The notes below the pieces were generated by a model. That model did not search any database, was not told the origin of the DNA, and saw nothing but the letters and a program-made list of their open reading frames with translations. The position numbers were made by a program, and so were the translations under genes. A stretch of 64,000 bases of DNA, taken from NCBI GenBank assembly GCA_031277535.1, contig JAITMD010000016.1, positions 62,001 through 126,000 of the forward strand, given 5' to 3'. The stretch is from Flavobacteriaceae bacterium. Lineage in GTDB: Bacteria > Bacteroidota > Bacteroidia > Flavobacteriales > Flavobacteriaceae. This document shows, piece after piece, positions 42,090 to 51,570 of the stretch (position 1 is the first letter of the stretch; each line of letters starts with the position of its first letter).

Positions 42090-43490
42090 ATGAAGAAGAT
42101 CATTACGTTAGGAGCAGTTTTGGCTTTAATGAGCAGCTGTGGTACAGGGGATCGAGGTGAATTGATGGATGGTGCAGTAGGAAAAAGATGGTCACAAGAT
42201 AAACCACACGGGATGTCAGTAATTCCTGGTGGAACCTTTACTATGGGGCAGTCAAATGAGGATTTTTTAGGTGCTCAGGATGCGCCAACGAGAACAGTTA
42301 CTATCGGTTCGTTTTATATGGATGAAACTGAGATCACTAACAACCAGTACAGAAAATTTGTTGATTGGGTGAAAGATTCTATTACACGTACTAAGTTGGC
42401 TATTGCAGCAGAAGACTTAGGAATGGGTAAAGAAGCAGGTGGAATTGGTGCATATGCTTTTATGGAAAACCAAGAGAATCAAGATAAGATGACTCCATAC
42501 CAAAAGTATATGTATGATAACTACTACAGTTTAGAAGGTGGTGAAGATATATATGCAGGAAGAAGATTGAATAAAAAAGTGGCTTTGCCAGTAACTCAAG
42601 ATAGATACCCAGATGAGCACTTTGTAGAGGTAATGGACTCTTTGTACATTCCTTCAAGTGAAACTTATAACGGTATGACTGTATTCGACGTTTCTAAATT
42701 GAAATTCAAATATACTTATGTAGATGTTGAAGGAGCAATGAAAGACAATGGAGATAATCCACGTACAAGAAGAAAACGTCACTTAAAAACAGAAACATTG
42801 TTGATCTACCCAGATACAACAAGATGGATTAAAGAATTCCAATATTCTTATAATGAGCCAATGCATAATGATTATTTCTGGCATGAGGCTTTCGGAGAGT
42901 ATCCTGTAGTAGGAGTAAACTGGTACCAAGCAAAAGCTTTTGCGGCTTGGAGAACAATGTATAAAAACTCTTTCTTAAAATCTAAGCGTTTACCTCAAGA
43001 TGTTCACGAATTCCGTTTACCAATGGAAAGTGAGTGGGAATACGCTGCAAGAGGAGGTCTTGAAGGAGGAATGTACCCATGGGGTGGTCCTTACACAACA
43101 GATGAGAAAGGATGTTTCTTAGCTAACTTCAAACCTACAAGATTTGATTATGCGGCAGATGGTGCTTTATACACTACAACTGCACGCTCTTATCCACCAA
43201 ATGGATATAATCTTTACAATATGGCTGGTAACGTTTCTGAATGGACAAGTTCTGTTTATGACCAATCAAGCTATGATATGATGTCAAGTTTAAAACCGAA
43301 AAATAGAAACTCAAGTAATCCTTTAAAAGTTGTAAGAGGTGGTTCTTGGAGAGACCCAGCTTATTTCTTGCAAGTTGCCACTCGTGATTCTGAATACGCT
43401 GATTCTGCACGTTCATACATCGGATTCCGTACAGTACAGTCTGTGTCTGGAAGTGTATCGAGATCAAGTGCAAGCAGAATGGCTAAATAA
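42090..43490 (+). CDS. gldK: T9SS/gliding lipoprotein GldK
   Basis: The 466-residue product is GldK, an outer-membrane lipoprotein that forms a periplasmic ring with GldN (PorK/PorN in Porphyromonas) in the type IX secretion system. The lipoprotein signal ends in MSSC with Cys17. The rest is a formylglycine-generating-enzyme/sulfatase-modifying fold without a need for catalysis: VIPGGTFTMGQSNEDF, MDETEITNNQYRKF, PVVGVNWYQAKAFAAWR, LPMESEWEYAARGG, NMAGNVSEWTSSV and VVRGGSWRDPAY. It is the first gene of gldKLMN, with gldL 48 bases behind. Confidence 0.97.
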   Translation: MKKIITLGAVLALMSSCGTGDRGELMDGAVGKRWSQDKPHGMSVIPGGTFTMGQSNEDFLGAQDAPTRTVTIGSFYMDETEITNNQYRKFVDWVKDSITRTKLAIAAEDLGMGKEAGGIGAYAFMENQENQDKMTPYQKYMYDNYYSLEGGEDIYAGRRLNKKVALPVTQDRYPDEHFVEVMDSLYIPSSETYNGMTVFDVSKLKFKYTYVDVEGAMKDNGDNPRTRRKRHLKTETLLIYPDTTRWIKEFQYSYNEPMHNDYFWHEAFGEYPVVGVNWYQAKAFAAWRTMYKNSFLKSKRLPQDVHEFRLPMESEWEYAARGGLEGGMYPWGGPYTTDEKGCFLANFKPTRFDYAADGALYTTTARSYPPNGYNLYNMAGNVSEWTSSVYDQSSYDMMSSLKPKNRNSSNPLKVVRGGSWRDPAYFLQVATRDSEYADSARSYIGFRTVQSVSGSVSRSSASRMAK

Positions 43491-43538
43491 TTAAATCAAT
43501 AGAAAGAACTAAACAAACAATTTTTAAACTATAGAATT

Positions 43539-44213
43539 ATGGCAATACCAAAAAAATTAATGAACTTCTGTTACGGGATGGGAGCTTCAGTTGTTATTAT
43601 CGGGGCATTATTTAAAATTACTCACATGGAGTTAGGGCCTATTAACGGTAATAATATGTTAACTTTGGGATTAGTAGTAGAGGCACTTATTTTCGCTATC
43701 TCAGCTTTTGAACCAGTAGATGATGAATTAGATTGGTCTAAAGTGTACCCTGAATTGAAAGGTGGAGAAGCAAGAGAGGTTAAAATAGCTGGTGGATCAA
43801 CTGTAAATGCAGTTGCAGCACAAACACAAGAAGAGGGTATGTTGTCTAAAAAATTGGATGACTTATTAAAAGAAGCTAAGATTGATGGAGAGTTAATGAA
43901 CAGTTTAGGAAGAAGTATTAGAAACTTCGAAGCTGCTTCTAAAGAAATTGCTCCAACTGTTGACTCTGTAGCTTCTACTAAAAAGTATGCTGAAGAAATG
44001 TCTTTAGCAGCTGCACAATTAGAATCATTAAACTCTATGTACAAAGTACAATTAGAGAGTGCTAATAAAAATGCTGAAATTAACCAAGAGGTTGCGGAGA
44101 ACAACTTGAAGTTAAAAGAACAAATGGCAGCTTTAACAACTAATTTATCATCATTGAATACAGTATATGGCGGAATGCTTTCTGCTATGGGAGGTTCAAG
44201 AAGTGCTAATTAA
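43539..44213 (+). CDS. gldL: T9SS/gliding motor protein GldL
   Basis: The 224-residue product is GldL, the inner-membrane partner of GldM; the GldL5-GldM2 complex is the proton-driven rotary motor of the type IX system and gliding. Two transmembrane helices are at about residues 11-31 (GMGASVVIIGALFKI) and 41-60 (LTLGLVVEALIFAISAFEP); the second span holds the Glu near residue 49 that is implicated in proton flow. The cytoplasmic C-terminus is long, helical and rich in Ala, Glu and Asn (about 85-224). It lies 24 bases before gldM. Confidence 0.97.
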   Translation: MAIPKKLMNFCYGMGASVVIIGALFKITHMELGPINGNNMLTLGLVVEALIFAISAFEPVDDELDWSKVYPELKGGEAREVKIAGGSTVNAVAAQTQEEGMLSKKLDDLLKEAKIDGELMNSLGRSIRNFEAASKEIAPTVDSVASTKKYAEEMSLAAAQLESLNSMYKVQLESANKNAEINQEVAENNLKLKEQMAALTTNLSSLNTVYGGMLSAMGGSRSAN

Positions 44214-44237
44214 TTTATTAATGATAAGAAATAAATT

Positions 44238-45803
44238 ATGGCAGGAGGTAAATTAACCGCAAGGCAGAAGATGATTAACTTGATGTACTTGGTGTTTATC
44301 GCAATGATGGCACTGAATATGTCTAAGGAGGTATTATCTGCATTTGCATTGGTAAACGAAAAGTTTGAATCAGCTAATGCTTCTTCTAAAGAGAATAACA
44401 CTAACATGTTAGAGAGTTTAGGAATGAAAGCACAAGATGATCCGACTCGTTTTAAAGAACCATACAATAGAGCAAAACAAGTACAGACTATTACAGCTAA
44501 TTTTGTTGCTGAAGTAGAGAAAATTAAAAAAGCGATTACAGATCCTTTAGCTGACAAACGTTTAGAAGATGGTTCTTTACCAGCTGAGCGTATGGAAAAA
44601 GGTGATGTAATTGATAACCTTTGGTTCAGTGGTGATAAGTACTCTAAAGAAGGAGAAGCTTTTATCGGTGTAATTGAAGGATATAAAGCTGCAATTGCAA
44701 AAGCTGTTGGTACAGATGTGAAGTTTCAACCTGTGTTGACAGATTTGAATAAAAGATTTGATATTTCTAAAGTTAAAAATTCACAAGGACAAACGATTCC
44801 TTATTTGAATTATCATTTCCAAGGGTTTCCTGCTATTGCATCTTTGACTAAGTTATCTACTATGCAGAATGATGCGTATGTGTTGGAAGATGATATTTAC
44901 AATGTTTTACTTGGAAATACATTAACACAAGCAGCTTCTATGAAAAACTATAAAGCGTTTGTAACAACAGATAAAACAGTTTATTTTGCTGGAGAAACGT
45001 TTAAAGGAACAGTTGTATTAGGTCGTTATGACAAATCTACTGTACCTACAAAAGTTGTTGTAAACGGACAAAACATTAATTTAGGAAGTGCTTTAAAAGA
45101 CGGACAGGTTGCAGTTTCATTTGGAACTGGAAATGTTGGAGAGCACAAGATTAGTGGTCAGTTTACATTTATGGAAGACGGAAAGGCTGTGCCAGTTGAG
45201 ATAGAAGGAAACTATGTAGTTGTACCTCGTCCAAACTCTGCAAATATTTCGGCAGACAAGATGAATGTAGTGTACCGTGGTGTAGCTAACCCTATGACAA
45301 TTAGTTTTGCAGGTATTCCATCAGATAAAGTTTCTGCTTCTGCACCTGGATTAAGTTCGGCTGGAAAAGCAGGACAGTATATCTTAAGACCTGGAGCTGG
45401 ACGTGAAGTTGTAATCAATGTTACAGGTAAATTGGATAATGGTCAAACAGTAAGTGATCGCAAGACATTTAGAATTAAAGATATTCCACCACCTCGTGGT
45501 ACAGTTCGTGGAGAGTATGCTGCAAGAGGTAATAAAGACAATGCTGCTGTAGTTAGTATTGGAGCGAAGTTGGAAGACTTTGATTTTGAAGTAGGATTAA
45601 CTGTAACTGGTTTCGTAGTTCAAATACCTGGTCAACCTTCAATCGTAGTTCAAGGAAATAGAATGAATGATAGAGCAAGAGCAGCTATCGCTAAAACAAG
45701 AACTGGTGATGTAATTGTAATTTCTGATATCAAAACGCGCTTAGACGGAGCAGGAGACTATCAGTTAAAGAAAACAGCACCTTGTACATACGAAATACAA
45801 TAA
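44238..45803 (+). CDS. gldM: T9SS/gliding motor protein GldM
   Basis: The 521-residue product is GldM, which has one inner-membrane span near the N-terminus (about 10-31: KMINLMYLVFIAMMALNM) and a long periplasmic part of four domains that reaches the GldK/GldN ring and couples the motor to it. The conserved Arg-Gln-Lys before the span (ARQKMINLM) and the dimeric periplasmic domains (VVVPRPNSANISADKMNVVY, IKDIPPPRGTVRGEY) are typical. Length is normal. It lies between gldL (24 bases) and gldN (39 bases). Confidence 0.97.
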   Translation: MAGGKLTARQKMINLMYLVFIAMMALNMSKEVLSAFALVNEKFESANASSKENNTNMLESLGMKAQDDPTRFKEPYNRAKQVQTITANFVAEVEKIKKAITDPLADKRLEDGSLPAERMEKGDVIDNLWFSGDKYSKEGEAFIGVIEGYKAAIAKAVGTDVKFQPVLTDLNKRFDISKVKNSQGQTIPYLNYHFQGFPAIASLTKLSTMQNDAYVLEDDIYNVLLGNTLTQAASMKNYKAFVTTDKTVYFAGETFKGTVVLGRYDKSTVPTKVVVNGQNINLGSALKDGQVAVSFGTGNVGEHKISGQFTFMEDGKAVPVEIEGNYVVVPRPNSANISADKMNVVYRGVANPMTISFAGIPSDKVSASAPGLSSAGKAGQYILRPGAGREVVINVTGKLDNGQTVSDRKTFRIKDIPPPRGTVRGEYAARGNKDNAAVVSIGAKLEDFDFEVGLTVTGFVVQIPGQPSIVVQGNRMNDRARAAIAKTRTGDVIVISDIKTRLDGAGDYQLKKTAPCTYEIQ

Positions 45804-45842
45804 TTTCGTTTAAATTAATTTAAGAAGAAAATTTTGAGTAAT

Positions 45843-46730
45843 ATGAACTGGAAAAAAATCTCACTATTTGTTACGTTTTCAATCTTTTCAGTTAATTCAT
45901 TTGCACAAGCAAATTTATTGAATGCAAAGTCTGCGAGTGAAATAGGTATCAAAAAAGTACAAGATATCATTGTGCAAAATGAAGGACCTATACCTTATGG
46001 TTATGTAGCAGATAAAGACATACTTTTTGGTATTAAAGTATGGGAAAACATTTCTCTTGACGAGAAAGCAAATGAAGCTTATTATTATCCAACAGAAGAG
46101 GCTGATTCAGAAGGTAGAAAACCTTTGTTTCAAGTATTGATTGATGGTATTAAGTCTGGAAGTATCACTGAAGTGTATGACGATAGTGATTTCAAGACGA
46201 AGCGTACTTTGAAAGATTTGGAAGAATCTTTTACGAAAATTGATACAACTGATGTTGGTATTGAATATGCTAACGCTGGAGAAAAAATTCCAGATGAGTA
46301 TATCGTGAAATCGACTCTTAAACCAGGTGATGTAAAATCATACCACATTGTTGGTATGTGGTTCTTTGACAGAAATGAAGGGCAATTGAAATACAGAATC
46401 TTAGGTATTGCTCCTGTTATTGTGGATTTGTACACAAAAGGTGGTGAGAACGAAAACTTTGTAGAATTGTTTTGGATTTTCTTCCCAGACGCTCGTGGAA
46501 CATTGTTTGATGCAAAAGTATTCAACTCTAAGAATCCAATGAATCCAATGAATTTTGATCACTTGTTTAATGCAAGACGTTTTGCAAGTACAATTTACAA
46601 AGCGGATAATCAATATGGAGGACGTAGAATTGATGAATATATCAAGAGTAACGACTTAGAGAAATTATTTGAAGGTGAAAGAATCAAAGAAATGATCAGA
46701 AACCTTGAAGATGATATGTGGAATTACTAA
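45843..46730 (+). CDS. gldN: T9SS/gliding protein GldN
   Basis: From ATG 45843 the product has 295 residues and begins with a signal peptide (ISLFVTFSIFSVNSFAQ); an in-frame TTG nine bases upstream is a poorer start. GldN is a periplasmic protein that binds GldK to form the ring under the outer membrane and is needed for secretion and gliding. FWIFFPDARGTLFDAKVFN and DEYIKSNDLEKLFEGERIKE are recognised family blocks. It is the last gene of the operon, closed by a strong terminator at 46755. Confidence 0.96.
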   Translation: MNWKKISLFVTFSIFSVNSFAQANLLNAKSASEIGIKKVQDIIVQNEGPIPYGYVADKDILFGIKVWENISLDEKANEAYYYPTEEADSEGRKPLFQVLIDGIKSGSITEVYDDSDFKTKRTLKDLEESFTKIDTTDVGIEYANAGEKIPDEYIVKSTLKPGDVKSYHIVGMWFFDRNEGQLKYRILGIAPVIVDLYTKGGENENFVELFWIFFPDARGTLFDAKVFNSKNPMNPMNFDHLFNARRFASTIYKADNQYGGRRIDEYIKSNDLEKLFEGERIKEMIRNLEDDMWNY

Positions 46731-46754
46731 TTTTGTAATCACTATTTGATATAT

Positions 46755-46791
46755 AAAAGCTCTTATCTATTTAATAGATAAGAGCTTTTGT
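46755..46791 (+). terminator. terminator of the gldKLMN operon
   Basis: AAAAGCTCTTATCTA (46755-46769) and TAGATAAGAGCTTTT (46775-46789) form a perfect 15-bp stem with loop TTTAA and a T-rich tail. Confidence 0.9.
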
Positions 46792-46808
46792 TTTTAATTC
46801 GAAGTATT

Positions 46809-47861
46809 ATGATTGACTATATTGTTGTAGGATGTGGCTTGGCAGGTTTGTGTTTTGCCGAAAAATTGGTTAAGGAAAATAAGCGTTTTGTTGTGGTAGA
46901 TTCAGAGCAGAGATCTTCTTCTTTGGCTGCTGGAGGAATGTATAATCCTGTTGTTTTAAAGCGTTTTACTGATGTATGGAAGATTGGTGAGCAAATAGCA
47001 TTAGCGAAGCCCTTTTATGCTAATTTGGAAGCTAAATTAGGGGTTGTGTTTGATCACAAGTTACCTTTGTATCGTCGTTTAGCTTCAGTTGAAGAACAGA
47101 ATAATTGGTTTCAGGCTTCAGATCGTCCAAACTTAGAACAATATTTGTCGAGTAAATTAGTGAAAGAGAAGTTCGAGGGTATTATAGCGCCTTTTGGCTT
47201 TGGTGAAGTAAATGAGACAGGTTTTGTGGATACGAAGGTATTGCTGAGTACCTATCGAAAGTATTTGATTGGAGAGGAGATGTATCGCAAAGAAGTATTT
47301 GATTATAATGAATTAAGTTACAACTCAGAAAAAGTGACTTATAAAGATCTTGTAGCAAAACACATTGTGTTTGCAGAAGGTTTTGGTATGATGAATAACC
47401 CTTTCTTTAAAGAATTACCTTTGGATGGAACCAAAGGAGAGTTACTTTTGGTGAAAATACCGGGTACGAATTATCCTGTGATGTTTAAAGCGGGTGTTTT
47501 TATTATTCCTATTGGGGATAGCTTGTATAAAGTAGGAGCTACTTATGATTGGAATGATAAAACAGATATTCCATCTGAAGAAGGGAAGAAAGAACTGTTG
47601 GAAGGATTAAAAGATTTATTGAATGTGCCTTTTGAGGTGATAGAGCACACAGCTGGTGTAAGACCTACAGTAAAAGATAGACGTCCATTGTTGGGACGTA
47701 GTTTGGAATCTGATAGAATACACGTGTTGAATGGATTGGGAACAAGAGGTGTTTTACTTGGGCCTTTTCTTGCTGAAAAATTGTATAATTGCATTGAAAA
47801 TAAAGAACCTTTGGAAGAGAGTGTCTCTATCCATAGATATAAAAAGTTTAGAATAAAGTAG
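46809..47861 (+). CDS. FAD-dependent oxidoreductase (DAO/glycine-oxidase-like)
   Basis: From ATG 46809 the product has 350 residues. It begins MIDYIVVGCGLAGLCFAEKL with the GxGxxG dinucleotide-binding motif right at the start, which supports this ATG over the upstream frame-open one. Further family features are VVDSEQRSSSLAAGGMYNPV, IVFAEGFGMMNNP and the C-terminal GVRPTVKDRRPLLGR followed by HVLNGLGTRGVLLGP. DAO-family enzymes oxidise amines or amino acids; the substrate is unknown. It is followed within 7 bases by the ABC-F gene, so the two are co-transcribed. Confidence 0.88.
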   Translation: MIDYIVVGCGLAGLCFAEKLVKENKRFVVVDSEQRSSSLAAGGMYNPVVLKRFTDVWKIGEQIALAKPFYANLEAKLGVVFDHKLPLYRRLASVEEQNNWFQASDRPNLEQYLSSKLVKEKFEGIIAPFGFGEVNETGFVDTKVLLSTYRKYLIGEEMYRKEVFDYNELSYNSEKVTYKDLVAKHIVFAEGFGMMNNPFFKELPLDGTKGELLLVKIPGTNYPVMFKAGVFIIPIGDSLYKVGATYDWNDKTDIPSEEGKKELLEGLKDLLNVPFEVIEHTAGVRPTVKDRRPLLGRSLESDRIHVLNGLGTRGVLLGPFLAEKLYNCIENKEPLEESVSIHRYKKFRIK

Positions 47862-47868
47862 AAGATAT

Positions 47869-49785
47869 ATGTTAAACATACATAATCTATCTGTATCATT
47901 TTCAGGAGAATATTTATTTGAGAATGTAACATTTAGAATAGGAGCAGGTGACCGCGTTGGTTTGGTTGGTAAGAATGGTGCTGGGAAATCAACAATGTTG
48001 AAATTATTATCAGGTGAATTTGAACCTGATACAGGAACAATAGCAGTAGAGAAAGCATTAAAAATTGGTTTCTTAAGACAGGATATAGAATTTATTCCTG
48101 GTCGTACTGTGTTGGAAGAGGCTTACCAAGCATTTGTGGAGATTAAGCAAATAGAAGGACAACTTGAGAGAGTCAATAAAGAGTTGACAGAACGTACTGA
48201 TTATGAATCTGAGGAATACTCATTGCTAATTGAGAAATTGAGTGATTTAACACATCACTATGAAATCATTGGAGGCTATAGTTACGAGGGAAATGCAGAA
48301 CGAGTGTTGATTGGTTTAGGATTTAAGCGTGAAGAGTTTGGCAACTTGACTGAAACATTTTCTGGAGGATGGCGTATGCGTATAGAGTTAGCAAAGCTGT
48401 TGTTGCAAGACAATGATGTTTTGCTTTTGGATGAACCTACGAACCACTTGGATATTGAGAGTATTATTTGGTTAGAACAGTTTTTGAAGACTTATCCTGG
48501 AGCTGTCGTTATTATATCGCATGATAAGATGTTTTTGGATAATGTAACTAATCGTACGATAGAAATTTCTTTAGGTAAGATATACGATTTTAATAAGCCA
48601 TATTCAGAGTATTTAGTGCTGCGTGAAGAATTGAGAGAAATGCAATTGGCTGCACAGAAAAATCAAGCAAAGAAGATAGAGGAGACAGAGAAACTAATAG
48701 AAAAGTTTAGATATAAAGCGACAAAGGCTTCAATGGCGCAATCTTTAATCAAGAAATTGGATAAAGTTGAACGTATTGAAGTAGATGAAGATGATAATGC
48801 TGTGATGAATATTTCTTTTCCTGTGAGTATCGACCCAGGAAGAGTAGTAATCGAGATTGAGAATGTAACAAAGAGCTTTGGAGAAAAGACTATTTTTAAA
48901 GATATTGATTTATTAGTAGAACGAGGAACTAAGTTAGCTTTTGTAGGGCAGAATGGACAAGGAAAGTCTACAATGATAAAGGCTATTATTGATGAGTTTG
49001 AATACGATGGAAATATCAAATTAGGACATAATGTACAGATTGGATATTTTGCACAGAATCAGGCAGATTATTTAGATGGAGAAAAAACTTTGTTGGATAC
49101 AATGTTAGATGCAGCTACTGATGGAAATCGTATTAAGGTTAGAGATATGCTTGGTGCATTTTTGTTTAGAGGTGATGATGTAGAGAAGAAAGTAAAAGTA
49201 CTGTCTGGAGGAGAAAGAAATAGATTGGCTTTGTGTAAAATGTTGTTGTCTCCTATAAATGTATTGCTGATGGATGAGCCTACCAACCACTTAGATATTA
49301 AGTCTAAGAATGTTTTAAAGCGAGCTTTAGCAAACTTTAAAGGAACATTAGTGTTGGTTTCACATGATAGAGATTTCTTACAAGGATTGACAGACTTGGT
49401 TTATGAGTTTAAAGATCAACGTATCAAGGAATATTTAGGAGATATAAATTATTTCTTAGAAGAGCGCAATGCGCAGAATATGAGAGAAATTGAAAAGAAA
49501 ACTCCTGAAGTAGAGGTTAAGGCTGTTGTGGTAGAGGAAAAGAAAACTCAAACGTTGTCTTATGAAGAGCAAAAGAAACAAAAGTCTATGCAAAATCGTT
49601 TGAGTAAGGTGGAAAGTGAAATTAATGATTTGGAGAAAAAGATTGCCAAAGAAGATGAATTGTTGGCTGCAGATTATGAGAAGATGGTGAACGACACAAA
49701 CTTTTTTGCAAACTATGAAAAAAAGAAAAAACGCATTGAAGAGTTGATGCAAGAATGGGAAGATATATCAGGAGAACTGATGTAA
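47869..49785 (+). CDS. ABC-F family ATPase
   Basis: The 638-residue product has two ABC ATPase domains and no membrane span. Walker A motifs are GKNGAGKST (about 37) and GQNGQGKST (about 363); signature motifs are FSGGWRMRIELAKLL and LSGGERNRLALCKML; both Walker B strands end in LLLDEPTNHLD or LLMDEPTNHLD. The interdomain linker and a Lys/Glu coiled coil at the C-terminus (about 545-638) are of the Uup type. ABC-F proteins act on the ribosome, rescuing or tuning translation; some give antibiotic resistance. Which subgroup this one belongs to needs a tree. Confidence 0.93.
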   Translation: MLNIHNLSVSFSGEYLFENVTFRIGAGDRVGLVGKNGAGKSTMLKLLSGEFEPDTGTIAVEKALKIGFLRQDIEFIPGRTVLEEAYQAFVEIKQIEGQLERVNKELTERTDYESEEYSLLIEKLSDLTHHYEIIGGYSYEGNAERVLIGLGFKREEFGNLTETFSGGWRMRIELAKLLLQDNDVLLLDEPTNHLDIESIIWLEQFLKTYPGAVVIISHDKMFLDNVTNRTIEISLGKIYDFNKPYSEYLVLREELREMQLAAQKNQAKKIEETEKLIEKFRYKATKASMAQSLIKKLDKVERIEVDEDDNAVMNISFPVSIDPGRVVIEIENVTKSFGEKTIFKDIDLLVERGTKLAFVGQNGQGKSTMIKAIIDEFEYDGNIKLGHNVQIGYFAQNQADYLDGEKTLLDTMLDAATDGNRIKVRDMLGAFLFRGDDVEKKVKVLSGGERNRLALCKMLLSPINVLLMDEPTNHLDIKSKNVLKRALANFKGTLVLVSHDRDFLQGLTDLVYEFKDQRIKEYLGDINYFLEERNAQNMREIEKKTPEVEVKAVVVEEKKTQTLSYEEQKKQKSMQNRLSKVESEINDLEKKIAKEDELLAADYEKMVNDTNFFANYEKKKKRIEELMQEWEDISGELM

Positions 49786-49800
49786 ACTACGATAAACAAC

Positions 49801-49831
49801 AAAAAAGGTCAGTACTGTACTGACCTTTTTT
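49801..49831. terminator. bidirectional terminator
   Basis: AAAAAAGGTCAGTAC (49801-49815) and GTACTGACCTTTTTT (49817-49831) form a near-perfect palindrome between the ABC-F gene and the converging membrane-protein gene. Confidence 0.9.
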
Positions 49832-49843
49832 GTTGTTTTATAT

Positions 49844-50395
49844 TTAAGGAGTTGCTTTTGGAATTAGGTCAATAAGAGTAAATACAATACCTTGTACAGC
49901 AAACATTAGAGCAATCATAAATACAGGGAATAAGAATTCTGGAAAAGTATTTTTGATGCGATAACTAAACTGTGCTTCTGTTTGTTCAGGTAAGAAGTTG
50001 TTTGCTATTTTATCTAATACATTTAAAGTTGTTTCTTTTTCGTTTGTAATATTTAATACGTACTCTCCTTGTTTGAGATAGAAATATTTTAATTGTACAG
50101 TTGCTTGACTCATACTGTTTGCCCTTGGACGAAAAATTGACTTATATGTACGTACAGGTTTACCATGTATGTCTGAAATTGTACTATTGAAGTTAGCTAA
50201 AGGTAGTTTGGTCATAAATTTTGCTTCTGCCCATAAGGAATAGTATCCTGCTTTTGGTATACTGATAGGATGTGTGCCATAAGATGCATGCAATTTAATT
50301 ATTTGTTTACCCCTAAATAGTTTAATGATTCCAACTATGCTACAGATAAGAACTAACACTGCTATTGTAATTTTTAGATAGGCTATAGATAACAT
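49844..50395 (-). CDS. membrane protein of unknown function, two spans
   Basis: The 183-residue product has a membrane span near each end (about 5-25: AYLKITIAVLVLICSIVGII; about 152-174: FLFPVFMIALMFAVQGIVFTL). The segment between them (about 30-150) is beta-rich (YYSLWAEAKFMTKLPL, VQLKYFYLKQGEYVLNI) and is probably periplasmic. I do not recognise the family. It lies 27 bases behind the gene at 50423-51106 and the two look like a co-transcribed pair. Confidence 0.65.
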   Translation of the reverse strand: MLSIAYLKITIAVLVLICSIVGIIKLFRGKQIIKLHASYGTHPISIPKAGYYSLWAEAKFMTKLPLANFNSTISDIHGKPVRTYKSIFRPRANSMSQATVQLKYFYLKQGEYVLNITNEKETTLNVLDKIANNFLPEQTEAQFSYRIKNTFPEFLFPVFMIALMFAVQGIVFTLIDLIPKATP

Positions 50396-50422
50396 AGGCT
50401 AATATTCGTTGTTTTAGTAGTA

Positions 50423-51106
50423 TTAAAAGTAATAATAAATAATGGATAGTATGACACATATAAAAATAATCGACAGTAGAAGTGCTTTTTTAAGATCTTT
50501 CTGATTGTATGCAAAGGTTTGTGGGTGAATATGAAAATTTGTGAAGACTGAAGGATCTATTTTTAAGTCTGGACGGAATAGGGTAATTCCTTGAATATAA
50601 TGTGCACGCAATGCACCACTATTAGTGATATACTGATTAGAGAATATAAATGTATTCTGAAAGGATAGCTTTCGGAGTTGTTGTTTATGGTGTGCCATTA
50701 AAACAGTTTTGCTACTGGCGCCTATACCTTCTGTTCGAGTTAGGATGTCAGCAGTATAAGATTGCTTGTAGGGCAATAAATCCTTAAACAGTATATCTTC
50801 TGTGTTTTTGTTTAAGAACGTATAATGTAGCCCTTCTTTATCAACCATTAGATTAGATATACTATTTTTATTTGCTTTCTGTATAGATTTAATCAATTGA
50901 TAGAGTAAATAGGTTAGTATAACTATATATAAAGCATAATAGATACTATTAATCCCTGAGTTTGTTATGTCATCCATCAGCAAAAGAGGAATACTGTAGA
51001 GTGGAAGAATGAAAAGTAAACTAATTAGAAAAAATGTCAAACGAAGTAATCTTGTAAGTGTAAGATTATTTGTAGCATATAAGGGTTGAAAGTTTTCTTT
51101 AGTCAT
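50423..51106 (-). CDS. membrane protein with PH-like middle part
   Basis: The 227-residue product has two spans close together near the N-terminus (about 22-45 and 58-72), a soluble middle (about 80-200) and a final span (about 208-226: KKALLLSIIFICVILSIIYYYF region). The middle part (LMVDKEGLHYTFLNKNTEDI, then LFKDLLPYKQSY) resembles the PH-like domains that follow two-helix anchors in many bacterial membrane proteins, but this is a visual impression. It is the first gene of a two-gene run with the 183-residue membrane protein. Confidence 0.6.
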   Translation of the reverse strand: MTKENFQPLYATNNLTLTRLLRLTFFLISLLFILPLYSIPLLLMDDITNSGINSIYYALYIVILTYLLYQLIKSIQKANKNSISNLMVDKEGLHYTFLNKNTEDILFKDLLPYKQSYTADILTRTEGIGASSKTVLMAHHKQQLRKLSFQNTFIFSNQYITNSGALRAHYIQGITLFRPDLKIDPSVFTNFHIHPQTFAYNQKDLKKALLLSIIFICVILSIIYYYF

Positions 51107-51175
51107 ACTTATTTATCATTTGCTATAGTGGTAAATATAATTAAAGTTGCGTAGTAACTCAAAGACCTTAAATAA

Positions 51176-51209
51176 AAAAAGGATATAATCTATAGATTAT
51201 ATCCTTTTT
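51176..51209 (-). terminator. terminator of the first tRNA-fMet
   Basis: AAAAAGGATATAATCTA (51176-51192) is followed directly by its perfect reverse complement (51193-51209); the A run is the T tail on the minus strand. Confidence 0.85.
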
Positions 51210-51215
51210 ACTTTG

Positions 51216-51288
51216 TAGCGGGAACAGGACTCGAACCTGTGACCTTCGGGTTATGAGCCCGACGAGCTGCCTACTGCTCTATCCCGCG
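51216..51288 (-). tRNA. initiator tRNA-Met (fMet, CAU), copy 1
   Basis: A 73-nt cloverleaf on the minus strand with anticodon CAT. Acceptor stem GCGGGA/TCCCGC begins with an unpaired C1 opposite U72, and the anticodon stem contains GGG-CTCATAA-CCC. The C1 mismatch and the three G-C pairs are the initiator identity elements, so this is tRNA-fMet and not elongator Met. CCA is not encoded. The gene is identical in sequence to copies 2 and 3. Confidence 0.96.
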
Positions 51289-51299
51289 ATATTGTGGTG

Positions 51300-51330
51300 C
51301 AAATATAGTGTGATTATCTAATATTACAAA
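51300..51330 (-). promoter_or_regulatory. promoter of tRNA-fMet copy 1
   Basis: On the minus strand TTTG (51330-51327), a 19-base spacer and TATATTTG (51307-51300) match the Bacteroidota consensus exactly. The tRNA starts 11 bases further on. Confidence 0.9.
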
Positions 51331-51570
51331 CAATAAAGATGTTTTTTTATTTTTAAAGGAGTGTTTTATTTCTATCTATTTGGTATTTATGAGGTTATAA
51401 TGATTTAAAAATTATCTATTGAATGCGAATAGTAGTGTTTGATGTCTGCTTATCGAAAAGCGAATCGCACCATGCTGTGATAGTTTATTCTTGAAGATAG
51501 ACGATAAAGTAATAAGAACTATTTGTATGTTTGTGAATAAACAGAAAAAGACTTAGTAACAAGTTGTATC

